From an uncultured bacterium (lineage in GTDB: Bacteria; Desulfobacterota; Desulfovibrionia; Desulfovibrionales; Desulfovibrionaceae): a stretch of DNA of 64,000 bases. Location of the stretch: contig CAJMLK010000004.1 of the NCBI GenBank assembly GCA_905214305.1, forward strand, positions 1 to 64,000. The letters are read 5' to 3'. Shown here in pieces: positions 1 to 7,970 of this stretch; position 1 is the stretch's first letter, and each line of letters opens with the position of its first letter. Under the pieces are notes generated by a model. It saw nothing but the letters and a program-made list of their open reading frames with translations, was not told the origin of the DNA and made no database searches. The position numbers and the translations under genes were made by a program.

Positions 1-1021
1 GCATGTGCGAGATGCAGTTCATGGGCTTGACGCCGTAGGCGTCTTCCTCGATCTGCGTAAAATACATGTTTTCACGGTAATGGTCGTAGTGGCCGGACTT
101 CTGCCATGTTTCAACGCGCAGAAGCTGCGGCCCCTGAACTATGTCATAGCCGCGCTTGAGATGTTCCTTGCGCCAGAAGTCTTCAAGAATGGTGCGCACA
201 AGCATGCCCTTGGGCAGCCAGAACACCATGCCGGGGGCCACGTCTTCCTTGAAGGTGAAAAGCGAAAGTTCGCGTCCGAGCTTGCGGTGGTCGCGGCGTT
301 TGGCTTCTTCCATCTGCTTCAGGTGGGCGGCCAGAGCCTTTTCATCCGCAAAGGCTGTTCCGTAAATTCGGGACAGCATACGATTTTTTTCGTCACCGCG
401 CCAGTAGGCTCCGGCAACGCTCATCAGTTTGGAGGCTTTGGCAAAGCCCGTGTGCGGGACATGCGGGCCGCGGCACAGGTCTGCAAAGCCGCTGCATGTG
501 TAGACCGACACAGTGTCTGCATCAATGCCTTCAATAATTTCGACCTTATAGTCTTCGCCCATAGCCTTGAAGCGCTCCACGGCCTCGGCCTTGGAGAGCA
601 CTTCACGGGCAAACGGCTCGCGCGCATTGGCGATGCGCTGCATTTCCGCTTCAATGGCGGGGAAGTCTTCGCTGGAAAAGGGCTTTTCCACGTCAAAGTC
701 GTAGTAAAAGCCGGATTCGATGGAAGGCCCGATGGTGACGCGGGCTTTGGGGAAAAGCTGTTTCACCGCCGCCGCCATGACGTGGGCGGTGGAGTGACGG
801 AGTATCTGCAGGCCCTCGGGCGAGTCGGCGTACACCGGCTCCAGTCCGGTGCAACCGGCGGGAACCGGAGAGGAAAGGTCAAGCAGTTCTTCCGCGCCTT
901 CAACAGCGCGGGCGGCCACAACGGCCTTGAACTTTTTGCCGCTCAAGGCTTTCTGGAGTACGGCAGCCACACTGTCGCCAGCCTGCCCCTCTACCATTTG
1001 CCCTTCCACACGGACTTCCAT
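1..1021 (-). CDS. thrS: Threonyl-tRNA synthetase, N-terminal part (runs off the left edge)
   Basis: Charges tRNA-Thr with threonine in the cytoplasm. About 340 residues are visible on the minus strand, starting at ATG 1021-1019 behind a GGAG Shine-Dalgarno. They cover the TGS-like N-terminal domain, the editing domain with the HSTAHVMAAAV histidine motif near residue 80, and the start of the class II catalytic core. The core includes the segment reading GVKPMNCISH, with the conserved PMNC cysteine, just before the edge. The C-terminal half lies outside the window. A terminator hairpin and tRNA-Val lie upstream on the same strand. Identity is secure from these motifs. Confidence 0.95.
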   Translation of the reverse strand, partial: MEVRVEGQMVEGQAGDSVAAVLQKALSGKKFKAVVAARAVEGAEELLDLSSPVPAGCTGLEPVYADSPEGLQILRHSTAHVMAAAVKQLFPKARVTIGPSIESGFYYDFDVEKPFSSEDFPAIEAEMQRIANAREPFAREVLSKAEAVERFKAMGEDYKVEIIEGIDADTVSVYTCSGFADLCRGPHVPHTGFAKASKLMSVAGAYWRGDEKNRMLSRIYGTAFADEKALAAHLKQMEEAKRRDHRKLGRELSLFTFKEDVAPGMVFWLPKGMLVRTILEDFWRKEHLKRGYDIVQGPQLLRVETWQKSGHYDHYRENMYFTQIEEDAYGVKPMNCISHM

Positions 1022-1081
1022 GACTATCTCCTTGCGTCGCCGGAGGCGCTGCCCGGCCAGACAAAAAAGCCAAAACAAAAT

Positions 1082-1099
1082 GGGGAGGTAAACCTCCCC
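1082..1099 (-). terminator. Terminator hairpin between tRNA-Val and thrS
   Basis: GGGGAGGT and ACCTCCCC form an 8-bp stem. Read on the minus strand it is followed by ATTTTGTTTT, so it can end tRNA-Val transcription. It lies about 60 nt before the thrS start, so it could also act as an attenuator for thrS; nothing else supports that. Confidence 0.6.
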
Positions 1100-1200
1100 A
1101 CTGCGCCGATACCGGTCATTCGGCCATCTTTCGATAACCTGTGCTATGGGCGGGGCCAAGGCCTTCCGCCGTTTAGGGGAACCATCCCCGAAGTTTCTTT

Positions 1201-1277
1201 TGGTAGGAACGAGCAGACTTGAACTGCTGACCCCTTCCGTGTCAAGGAAGTGCTCTAGCCACCTGAGCTACGCTCCT
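1201..1277 (-). tRNA. tRNA-Val(GAC)
   Basis: The minus strand folds as a complete cloverleaf: 7-bp acceptor AGGAGCG/CGUUCCU with one G-U pair, discriminator A and encoded CCA at 1203-1201. The D arm is GCUC/GAGC, the anticodon loop UUGACAC gives anticodon GAC, and the T loop is UUCAAGU on a 5-bp stem. Confidence 0.96.
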
Positions 1278-1293
1278 ACATGAGGCAAGGGGT

Positions 1294-1322
1294 TATATAG
1301 CTACTCATGCCTGGCCCGTCAA
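1294..1322 (-). promoter_or_regulatory. Sigma-70 promoter for tRNA-Val
   Basis: On the minus strand TTGACG (1322-1317) and TATATA (1299-1294) are separated by exactly 17 nt. The -10 element ends 17 nt before the tRNA 5' end. Confidence 0.75.
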
Positions 1323-1414
1323 GAAATTTTTGTGTCTTCCTGCATTTTATTTGATTTGCTCGCGAAGTTCTTTTTTATTGTTCTGGGGCTGACCTGCCGG
1401 ATTTGTGTTTTATA

Positions 1415-1560
1415 TTATGGAATAGCCCGCCTGAAACGCGGTGGGGCAGGGGAGACGTCCGCCGGGTGTTGAGGCTGTCGCCACCAGCAGAAACTGCTTT
1501 CAGCAGGCACGGCTGGTGAAGACTCATGCAGGCGTCTGAAGGTTCAAGACGTAAATGCTT
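1415..1560 (+). promoter_or_regulatory. Structured 5' leader of the MOSC gene, possible molybdenum-cofactor riboswitch
   Basis: The 160 nt before the MOSC gene contain several nested complementarities. CCCGCC (1426-1431) pairs with GGTGGG (1440-1445). AGACG (1453-1457) pairs with CGTCT (1533-1537). CACCAGC (1482-1488) pairs with GCTGGTG (1512-1518), and CTGCT (1494-1498) pairs with AGCAG (1502-1506). The conserved-looking stretch GGTGAAGACTCATGCAGG follows. MOSC proteins bind molybdenum cofactor or related ligands, so a Moco-type riboswitch is plausible, but I cannot match the family consensus with certainty. Confidence 0.4.
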
Positions 1561-1578
1561 TAACCATAGGGAAATAGT

Positions 1579-2067
1579 ATGGGAATGATCAAGGCCATCT
1601 GTACCAGCCCCAAAAAGGGTACAGCCAAAACGACCGTTTCTTCGGCGGAACTTGTGGTGGACCACGGCATTGAGGGCGATGCCCATGCCGGAAAGTGGCA
1701 TCGTCAGGTCAGCCTGCTTTCCTGGCAGGCCATTGAGGCATTCAGGGCCAGAGGAGCCGTGGTTACGCACGGGTGCTTCGGGGAAAACCTTGTTGTGGAC
1801 GGCATTGACTTTGCGGCCCTGCCCGTGGGGACACGCCTGCGCTGTAATGACGTGCTTCTGGAAGTGTCGCAGATAGGCAAGGAGTGCCATAACCACTGCC
1901 AGATATTCCACACGATGGGAGATTGTATCATGCCCCGGCAAGGCGTGTTTGCCAGAGTCTTGCATGGCGGAGCTGTGCACTCGGGAGATGTGATGGAAGT
2001 GCTGCCCGCGGCTGGTGGGTGCTCCTGTCAGGGATCTGAAGGACAGGCCGAAAACGGCAGGCCGTAA
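1579..2067 (+). CDS. MOSC-domain protein
   Basis: A 162-residue single-domain MOSC protein, related to the C-terminal domain of molybdenum cofactor sulfurase. These proteins are thought to bind or carry sulfur or molybdopterin-type ligands. The family features visible are GIEGDAHAGKWHRQVSLLS near residues 30-48, GCFGENL near 65, and a cysteine-rich KECHNHCQIF segment near residue 102 followed by a further Cys. The start ATG follows AGGGAAATAGT. A structured leader precedes it and the stop codon lies inside the first copy of the 29-nt repeat series. The physiological substrate is not evident; moaC is 5.4 kb away on the other strand. Confidence 0.85.
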   Translation: MGMIKAICTSPKKGTAKTTVSSAELVVDHGIEGDAHAGKWHRQVSLLSWQAIEAFRARGAVVTHGCFGENLVVDGIDFAALPVGTRLRCNDVLLEVSQIGKECHNHCQIFHTMGDCIMPRQGVFARVLHGGAVHSGDVMEVLPAAGGCSCQGSEGQAENGRP

Positions 2068-2273
2068 GTCCGCGCGCGTTGGGCATTTTCGCTGCCGGAT
2101 CATCAGGTGGATTATTTGCGAGACGTAAGTCCGCGCGCGTAGGGCATTTTCGGGTTCATGACGTCTGCGGGTCCACCGTTCCCGCAAGCCCGCATGCGTA
2201 GTGCGTTTTCGCCCATCCAGCGCCGCCGATGTGACCCACGCAGGCGCAAGTCCGCGCGCAGAGTGCGTTTTCT
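2063..2273. CRISPR. Four spaced 29-nt repeats resembling a decayed, orphan CRISPR array
   Basis: Imperfect copies of a 29-nt unit lie at 2063-2091, 2124-2152, 2183-2211 and 2245-2273. Copies 1 and 2 differ at one position; copies 3 and 4 diverge further but keep the CGYAAG start, the central CGC(GC/AT)GCG palindrome and the GTTTTC/ATTTTC end. The intervals are 32, 30 and 33 nt of unrelated sequence, the geometry of type I-E or I-F arrays. The repeat core (CCGCGCGCGTAGGG plus TTTTC) resembles GC-palindromic I-E repeats. No cas gene lies in the window, and the first copy overlaps the MOSC stop codon, so the array is probably degenerate or a look-alike. Confidence 0.45.
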
Positions 2274-2432
2274 CCTTGTGGCCGCGCGGGTTGCGGGGCG
2301 AAAATCATGAGCCCGTGTACGAACCGGAGTCAGGGCCGCGCCGGTTGCGCTGGGAGGCGCTGTTCGTGCCTGTTCCCGGCTGGTGCGTCGAACGAGGTGT
2401 ACTAGTTGGAAAATTTGTACGTTAAGGTTAGG

Positions 2433-2465
2433 GTGTCACGGCTTAACAATTTCAAATGGTGACAC
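2433..2465. promoter_or_regulatory. Inverted repeat (operator-like) before the nuclease-helicase gene
   Basis: GTGTCAC (2433-2439) and GTGACAC (2459-2465) form a perfect 7-bp inverted repeat with centres 26 nt apart, ending 15 nt before the ATG and just ahead of the GGGAGGGG Shine-Dalgarno. It could be an operator for a repressor or a leader hairpin. Confidence 0.4.
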
Positions 2466-2480
2466 AAGTGGGAGGGGCGG

Positions 2481-4463
2481 ATGCAGACGATAGAACGTGC
2501 TTTTTACCAAAATAGTCTTGACAGATTTCTTGCCGCATCACGCCAAAAAGTGCTCGGTGTCTTAGCACAAAATAATCACTTTGAGCTCTCTCAAGAGCAA
2601 CGAACCGCATGGTTGACTGAAATTGAAATTTTGCAAAAAACGCTGGCTCCTTTTCGCGGGCACATTTACTTCGAGTATGCTATTCCAAGAATGGGAAAAA
2701 GGGCTGACGTAATCCTTCTTATCAAACAAGGAATATTCGTAGTAGAGTTTAAAGTTGGTTCTCGGTCCTATGATCGCCACGCACTGGACCAAGTAACAGA
2801 TTATGCTCTAGACCTTAAAAACTTTCATGCTGGTAGCAGTACACAACCAGTTTATCCAATTCTTCTAGCAACTGCGGGCACTGATTATGTGCACCAAGAA
2901 GTTTTAGCGGGGTCTGATGGTGTATACTTTCCTCTGCTTGCGACACCTAACAATTTGACTGAGTTGCTCTCGCAATGCCTCGCTGAACTGGATGAAAATG
3001 ACACAGCTTGGCAAAGTCGTTGGGAAAAGACCGGCTATCATCCCACGCCAACAATCATTGAGGCGGCACAAGCTTTATATGCTGGACATTCGGTTTCTGA
3101 GATCAGCCGTAGTGATGCTGGTGCTATTAATCTTTCACAAACGACAGTGGCTGTGAAAGATATTATCCACATGACTAAGGCGCACAATCAAAAAAGTATC
3201 TGTTTCATTACAGGAGTTCCCGGGGCAGGGAAAACTCTGGCCGGTTTAAATATCGCAAACGCATGGCAAGATCCGGAAAACGGACAGCACGCAGTGTTTT
3301 TGTCCGGGAACGGCCCACTTGTTAGTATTCTGCGTGAAGCACTCAGTCGCGATGAAGTTAGCCGGGCCAGATCAGCAGGCAAAAAGAGTAATAAAAAAGC
3401 GTGCGAAAGAAAAACTGCAGCTTTTATTCAAAATATTCATCATTTTCGTGACGATATGCTGCGGTCGAACCAAGCCCCTATTGAGCGCGTTGTAATTTTT
3501 GATGAAGCTCAAAGGGCGTGGGATAAGAAACAGGCAAGTTCGTTTATGCAGCGTAAGCGGGGTGTTTTGAGCTTTTCTATGTCAGAACCAGAGTTTTTGC
3601 TTTCTGCAATGGATAGACATCAAGGTTGGGCTGTTATTATATGCCTTATTGGTGGGGGGCAGGAAATTCATACAGGGGAAGCAGGAATAGGCGAATGGTA
3701 TCAGGCTCTTGTTGGACGTTTTTCGAACTGGAAAGCCTGGGTATCACCCAACTTGCACGATAGCGAATACCTGACCGCAAATGCGGGAAGATCACTTGAT
3801 CAGATTCAAAACAAGATTTGGAAACCAGAATTACATCTCGCAGCATCAATCCGCTCTTTCCGTTCGGAGAAGGTTTCTGCCCTTGTTAAGGCGATACTCG
3901 ATATAGAGTGTTGTTTTGCAAAAGACCTGCTATGTGAGATAAATGAAAAATATTCGATAGTACTAACCAGAGATATTGATACAGCCCGTGATTGGCTAAG
4001 AAAACAAGCCCGCGGAACAGAACGTTATGGGCTTGTTGCTAGTTCAAGTGCACAGCGCTTAAAGCCGCTTGGGGTAGATGTTAAAAGTGGCATTGATGAA
4101 GTTAGTTGGTTTTTGAACGACAAAAATGATGTCCGATCGTCGTATTATCTTGAAGGCGTCGCAACAGAGTTTCAAACACAAGGGCTTGAGCTCGATTGGG
4201 TTGGGCTTGTTTGGGACGCTGATTTACGGTTAGTTGATGAGAGGTGGGAATATTGGCAGTTTAAAGGAACAAAATGGCAATCTGTTCATAACGAACCCAA
4301 ACAGCGCTATTTAAAAAATGCATACAGAGTCCTTATGACCCGCGCAAGGCAAGGAATGGTCATCGTTGTTCCAGAAGGAAATGCAAATGACCATACTAGA
4401 ATGCCTGAATTTTATGATAAAACGTATAATTTTTTAACTTCAATAGGTATTAAAAAGATATAA
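2481..4463 (+). CDS. RecB/Cas4-like nuclease fused to DUF2075-type helicase
   Basis: 660 residues, two domains. The N-terminal ~150 residues carry a PD-(D/E)XK nuclease pattern: D76 in RADVILL, E89-x-K91 in VVEFKVG, and Q104-x3-Y108 in DQVTDYAL, as in RecB and Cas4 nucleases. From about residue 235 there is a superfamily 1 helicase or ATPase core of the DUF2075 type: Walker A GVPGAGKT (245-252), Walker B VVIFDEAQ (337-344) and a C-terminal VLMTRARQG motif VI. Base composition is clearly more AT-rich than its neighbours, suggesting transfer. It sits between the CRISPR-like repeats and the 3' end of tRNA-Leu. A role in phage defence or DNA processing is inferred from the domain pairing, not shown. 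Confidence 0.8.
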   Translation: MQTIERAFYQNSLDRFLAASRQKVLGVLAQNNHFELSQEQRTAWLTEIEILQKTLAPFRGHIYFEYAIPRMGKRADVILLIKQGIFVVEFKVGSRSYDRHALDQVTDYALDLKNFHAGSSTQPVYPILLATAGTDYVHQEVLAGSDGVYFPLLATPNNLTELLSQCLAELDENDTAWQSRWEKTGYHPTPTIIEAAQALYAGHSVSEISRSDAGAINLSQTTVAVKDIIHMTKAHNQKSICFITGVPGAGKTLAGLNIANAWQDPENGQHAVFLSGNGPLVSILREALSRDEVSRARSAGKKSNKKACERKTAAFIQNIHHFRDDMLRSNQAPIERVVIFDEAQRAWDKKQASSFMQRKRGVLSFSMSEPEFLLSAMDRHQGWAVIICLIGGGQEIHTGEAGIGEWYQALVGRFSNWKAWVSPNLHDSEYLTANAGRSLDQIQNKIWKPELHLAASIRSFRSEKVSALVKAILDIECCFAKDLLCEINEKYSIVLTRDIDTARDWLRKQARGTERYGLVASSSAQRLKPLGVDVKSGIDEVSWFLNDKNDVRSSYYLEGVATEFQTQGLELDWVGLVWDADLRLVDERWEYWQFKGTKWQSVHNEPKQRYLKNAYRVLMTRARQGMVIVVPEGNANDHTRMPEFYDKTYNFLTSIGIKKI

Positions 4464-4656
4464 TCTGGTAGATGTATGATGCCCATACGTCTATATTTTA
4501 GCAACGCGCGGTCTTACTTTTGTGAGCAAACTGTAGCTGCGTTAAATACTTTTCAATGAGCATGGTTTCGTACTACATAGTAAGCGTTTTATCGAGACCT
4601 TTGGCGGGAGCAGGGGAAAGAAGATGCAAATGCATAGAAATGTCTCCAGCAAAAAA

Positions 4657-4686
4657 TTGGCATCAACCGGATTCGATTGATGCCAA
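4657..4686. terminator. Bidirectional terminator between the nuclease-helicase gene and tRNA-Leu
   Basis: TTGGCATCAA and TTGATGCCAA form a 10-bp stem around a 10-nt loop. It is flanked by A6 (4651-4656) and T6 (4687-4692), so it can stop transcription from both sides. Confidence 0.8.
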
Positions 4687-4699
4687 ATTTTTTATAACT

Positions 4700-4785
4700 T
4701 GGTACCCGGAGCGGGACTTGAACCCGCACACCTTGACGGCCAGGGATTTTAAGTCCCTTGTGTCTACCGATTCCACCATCCGGGC
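4700..4785 (-). tRNA. tRNA-Leu(UAA)
   Basis: 86 nt with encoded CCA at 4702-4700. The acceptor is GCCCGGA/UCCGGGU and the T loop is UUCAAGU on a GCGGG/CCCGC stem. There is a class II long variable arm, and the anticodon loop CUUAAAA gives UAA. The 3' end faces the AT-rich nuclease-helicase gene, a usual side for integrated elements. Confidence 0.96.
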
Positions 4786-4849
4786 GTGAGTGCGTCTGGA
4801 AGCTGCGCGGGTTTGCTCTTTCCGCCCTGCGGGCGGGGCGCATGCGGGT

Positions 4850-5275
4850 TTATTCCGCTTCTTCGCCGCCCGCTGTGGCGCCAGCCCCGCCGGTGCGCCA
4901 GACCCTGAGGCCCGGCGGTGGCTCAAGAGGAACGGAACGTTCCTCTTCCTGCCATTGTCCTGCGCGCAGCCAGTATATATGCAGGGAATTGAAGTCCTTG
5001 TCCAGACACAACAGCTGCCCCCGCACGCCCGGAGGCAGCAATGCGGCGGTTTCCAAGGCGATTTTTCGGTAAACGTAGAGTTTGTGGGCCTCAAACGCGC
5101 ACTGGAACATGAGCGCGTCGCCCAGTGGGGTAAAGTCCAGATGCGCGGCGTCAGCCCGCAGCAGCAGGGCCGTGAGGTCGGCTGTGAGATTTTCTTCTAC
5201 GGCAAGCAGTGCCTCATAGGTCAGGCTGTCATCGTAGCTGAATCGGCCAAAAAGTTCGCTGCGATTTTTGTCCAT
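4850..5275 (-). CDS. Conserved-looking hypothetical protein, 141 aa
   Basis: I do not recognise a family. The protein is soluble and acidic, with no signal peptide or membrane helix. Its first ~110 residues look globular (MDKNRSELFGRFSYDDSLTY onward, rich in Leu and Ala). The last ~30 form a low-complexity tail with Pro, Gly and Glu. It lies 65 nt before tRNA-Leu on the same strand, which may be cotranscribed because no promoter is visible between them. The Shine-Dalgarno is weak. Coding is supported by GC-rich third positions and lack of a better ORF. Confidence 0.65.
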   Translation of the reverse strand: MDKNRSELFGRFSYDDSLTYEALLAVEENLTADLTALLLRADAAHLDFTPLGDALMFQCAFEAHKLYVYRKIALETAALLPPGVRGQLLCLDKDFNSLHIYWLRAGQWQEEERSVPLEPPPGLRVWRTGGAGATAGGEEAE

Positions 5276-5545
5276 GTCATGCCTATACGGTAAAGCTGTT
5301 TTTTAGGCAATAATGCGTTAACAGGGCATGGCTATGTGTCCTGGCGTGTGTACGGTGCATGCTTTTCAGAGGGTTGCACGTATTTTCATTCTGGCCCTGA
5401 AGGCGTAAAATGACTAGAATGCGTGCCGGAAAAGCTTTCGCCATGCCGGAACAGCGGTATCCGCGCTCCGGCTGCATGTGTCCTGTCCGCCGTCTGCTGA
5501 CGGCTTTTGCCGCGTTGGCGGTGCTGCAACCTGCCCGGAGAAACA

Positions 5546-6016
5546 ATGCGCCTGAAAGACCAGTTGGTTTTGTACTTTTGTCGCCTGGGGGTGGCCGGTC
5601 TGGACCCCAAGGCTCCTGGAACCTGGGGCACAGCCGTGGCCTGTCTGCTGGCGCCCTACATTTTTTTGCCGCTGAATATCTGGCTGCGTGCCGGGCTGCT
5701 GCTGGCGCTCTTTTTTCTGGGGGCCGTGGCTGCCACGCGTGCGGAAAAGCTGCTGGATCGCAAGGATCCGGGCGAAGTTGTCATCGACGAACTGGTGGGG
5801 GTATGGCTGGTGCTGCTGCCTTTTCCCGATCCGAGCTTTTTTATGATGCTGGCAGCGTTTGTGGCTTTTCGGATTTTTGATATTGCCAAGCCCTGGCCGG
5901 TCAAGGCTTCGGAAAACTGGCTGCCCGCCGGATACGGCATCATGATCGACGACGTGGTCGCCGGTTTGTGGGCCTTGCTGTGCGTGGGCGCGCTTGCCTG
6001 GATGGGGCTTTCGTAA
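5546..6016 (+). CDS. pgpA: Phosphatidylglycerophosphatase A
   Basis: Dephosphorylates phosphatidylglycerophosphate to phosphatidylglycerol at the inner membrane. The 156-residue protein has the N-terminal LDPKAPGTWGT motif and the family's acidic motif KDPGEVVIDELVGVWL, then FRIFDIAKPWPV and a GIMIDDVVAG motif near the C-terminus, between three to four hydrophobic helices. The start at ATG 5546 is chosen over an upstream in-frame ATG at 5507 because CGGAG lies 5 nt before it and homologues begin there. Psd and PssA, which handle related lipids, lie 4 kb downstream. Confidence 0.92.
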   Translation: MRLKDQLVLYFCRLGVAGLDPKAPGTWGTAVACLLAPYIFLPLNIWLRAGLLLALFFLGAVAATRAEKLLDRKDPGEVVIDELVGVWLVLLPFPDPSFFMMLAAFVAFRIFDIAKPWPVKASENWLPAGYGIMIDDVVAGLWALLCVGALAWMGLS

Positions 6017-6052
6017 CGGAAGAAAGACGCAGCCGAACTGCGAAAAGAGAAG

Positions 6053-6115
6053 AGGGGGCGCGGCCAGGGGCGGTTCGGCCACAGCGTGGCTACAGAAAAG
6101 CCGCCGCGCCCGCTG
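6053..6115 (-). terminator. Possible long hairpin after infA, facing pgpA
   Basis: GGGCGCGGC and GCCGCGCCC are complementary across the 100-nt space between the converging pgpA and infA genes. On the minus strand the distal arm is followed by a pyrimidine-rich TCTTCTCTTTTC. The loop is long, so the assignment is weak. Confidence 0.3.
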
Positions 6116-6334
6116 CTACTTCATGCGGTAGGTGATGCGCCCGCGGGTCAGGTCGTAAGGGGAAAGCTCAACCTTTACACGGTCGCCGGGCAGGATGCGG
6201 ATGTAGAATTTGCGCATTTTGCCGGAAATATGGGCCAGTACTTCGTGACCGTTTTCCAGCTCCACGCGGAACATGGCGTTGGGCAGGGCTTCCTGCACTA
6301 CGCCGTCAACTTCAATGGAACCTTCTTTAGCCAT
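6116..6334 (-). CDS. infA: Translation initiation factor IF-1
   Basis: 72 residues, the exact usual length, forming a single S1/OB-fold that binds the 30S A site during initiation. The family sequence is unmistakable: [20 protein letters not shown], then [20 protein letters not shown], the [20 protein letters not shown] stretch and GRITYR at the end. The start has a good GGAG Shine-Dalgarno 5 nt upstream. It follows lgt on the same strand after 225 nt, in which I see no gene, only short GC-rich hairpins. Confidence 0.97.
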   Translation of the reverse strand: MAKEGSIEVDGVVQEALPNAMFRVELENGHEVLAHISGKMRKFYIRILPGDRVKVELSPYDLTRGRITYRMK

Positions 6335-6559
6335 GTGATCTCCATAAAAAATGATTAGGATAAACGGCGGTCAGCTTCACAAAAAAGCGGGCTGGTGTCA
6401 ACTGCGCGGCCATTGACGCCAATACGTGAGGCGGCAGCCTGCGCAGGCAAGGCCACCGCCCAAAGATGTCATGATTCTGCCCGGTGTGCGCTGTGAGCGT
6501 GGCCGCACGGCCGGTATCCGCCGCTGCATGCGCCCGGATGGTTTCAGGTTTGAGTGCTG

Positions 6560-7420
6560 CTATTTTTTCTGCTTGCGTTTTTTATTGCCGTGGCCGCCAG
6601 AATTTTTAGATCCGGGCCGTTCCACAACCACATGCATGCCCTGTTGCATGATCGGCGCCTGTCGGCAGAGCAGCCACAGGCCGACAGCCATGAGCGGGAT
6701 GCAGAGCACCTGCCCCATTGTGAGCCAGCCAAAAGCAAGGTAGCCAAGCTGGGCATCGGGAACGCGCACAAATTCAACCATAAAGCGGAACAGGCCATAG
6801 CCCAGGGCAAACAGCCCGGAAACAGCTCCGCGCTTGCGCGGCTTCAGCGAATATATCCAGACCAGGGCAAAAAGAACCAGTCCTTCCAGCAGTGCTTCAT
6901 AAAGCTGACTGGGATGGCGCGGCAGCGGCCCGCCACCGGAAAAGACCACGCCCCAGGGGCCGTCCGTGACCTTGCCCCACAGTTCGCTGTTGATGTAGTT
7001 GCCCAGACGTCCGAAAAAGAGCCCCTGGGGAATCAGCGGGGCCACAAAGTCCGAAATATCCAGAAAAGAACGATGCCGCGTGCGGGCAAAGTACCAGAAA
7101 GCGCCAAGTACGCCAAGCAGGCCCCCGTGAAAGGACATGCCGCCGTTCCAGATGCGCAGGATTTCCATCGGGTCCGAGATGTAGACTGGCAGGTCATAAA
7201 ACAGCACATAGCCCAGGCGTCCGCCCAGAATGATGCCGATCATGACGCAGGTGAGCAGGTCGTCCACATCGGCGGCCCGCCAGTCTGAACCGGGGCGCGA
7301 GGCGCGCCGGCGGCCCAGCCACCAGCCCAGGCCAAAGCCTGCAAGATACATGAGTCCATACCAGCGCAATTGCAGGTTGCCGATACTGAAGGCAACGGGA
7401 TCAATATGAGGCAGCATCAT
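6560..7420 (-). CDS. lgt: Prolipoprotein diacylglyceryl transferase
   Basis: Transfers diacylglycerol from phosphatidylglycerol to the lipobox cysteine of prolipoproteins in the inner membrane. 286 residues with about seven membrane helices. It carries the family signature [17 protein letters not shown] near residue 150, the active-site region [12 protein letters not shown] near residue 100, and [12 protein letters not shown] near residue 180. A lysine-rich tail (KKRKQKK) ends the protein. Its start overlaps the moaC stop by 4 nt, so the two are translationally coupled. A lipoprotein substrate candidate (9186-9536) lies upstream on the same strand. Confidence 0.96.
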   Translation of the reverse strand: MMLPHIDPVAFSIGNLQLRWYGLMYLAGFGLGWWLGRRRASRPGSDWRAADVDDLLTCVMIGIILGGRLGYVLFYDLPVYISDPMEILRIWNGGMSFHGGLLGVLGAFWYFARTRHRSFLDISDFVAPLIPQGLFFGRLGNYINSELWGKVTDGPWGVVFSGGGPLPRHPSQLYEALLEGLVLFALVWIYSLKPRKRGAVSGLFALGYGLFRFMVEFVRVPDAQLGYLAFGWLTMGQVLCIPLMAVGLWLLCRQAPIMQQGMHVVVERPGSKNSGGHGNKKRKQKK

Positions 7421-7908
7421 TCTTCCATGTCCGGCGCGTTGAATTCGCCGCTTTTGCCGCCGCGCTTGTGCAGCAGACGCACCCGGCTGATGATGATGTC
7501 ACGCTGCACGGCCTTGCACATGTCATAAATCACGGCGGCAGCGGTCTGCGCGGCCACAATGGCTTCCATTTCCACGCCGGTATTGCCCACGGTGCGCGTT
7601 TCGGCCTCAATACGGATACGCGGCGGGATTTCGCTCACATCAAAGCGGATGTCGGCATAGGTGAGGCTCAGGGGGTGGCACAGCGGGATAAGGTCGCCAA
7701 CGCGCTTGGCGGCCATGATGCCGCCGATTTTGGCGCAGGTGAGCACGTCGCCCTTGGGCAGGGCCACCTTGAGCAAAAGCTCAAGGGTTGCCGGGCCAAG
7801 CTCCACCACCGCTTCGGCAATAGCCACACGTTCTGTGGCCTGCTTGTTGCCGACGTCCACCATGGTCACATTGCCCTGCCCGTCCAGATGCGAAAAACTG
7901 CTGTTCAT
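7417..7908 (-). CDS. moaC: Cyclic pyranopterin monophosphate synthase accessory protein
   Basis: Acts after MoaA in the first step of molybdopterin synthesis, giving cyclic pyranopterin monophosphate in the cytoplasm. 163 residues. The motifs seen are [18 protein letters not shown], the substrate-site LIPLCHPL, and [20 protein letters not shown] followed by KAVQRDI. The start at 7908 is chosen because GAGG precedes it and it matches the family N-terminus; an upstream in-frame start at 8034 would add 42 unrelated residues. Stop and lgt start overlap. It shows that the organism makes the cofactor relevant to the MOSC protein upstream. Confidence 0.95.
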   Translation of the reverse strand: MNSSFSHLDGQGNVTMVDVGNKQATERVAIAEAVVELGPATLELLLKVALPKGDVLTCAKIGGIMAAKRVGDLIPLCHPLSLTYADIRFDVSEIPPRIRIEAETRTVGNTGVEMEAIVAAQTAAAVIYDMCKAVQRDIIISRVRLLHKRGGKSGEFNAPDMEE

Positions 7909-7970
7909 AAACACCTCGTCGCCGTTGTTGTAGCGTGTATGGGCGATTGCGCCCGTCAGGCGGAGCAGCC

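Noticed and set aside
5..1222. A 405-residue plus-strand ORF
   Set aside because: Antisense to thrS, which is certain, and it runs into tRNA-Val.
1375..2187. A 270-residue minus-strand ORF opposite the MOSC gene
   Set aside because: It is antisense to a recognised MOSC domain and has no family pattern of its own.
2274..4699. Integration of the AT-rich gene as an island with att repeats from tRNA-Leu
   Set aside because: I found no copy of the tRNA-Leu 3' end on the left side of the gene and no integrase, so no att site can be claimed.
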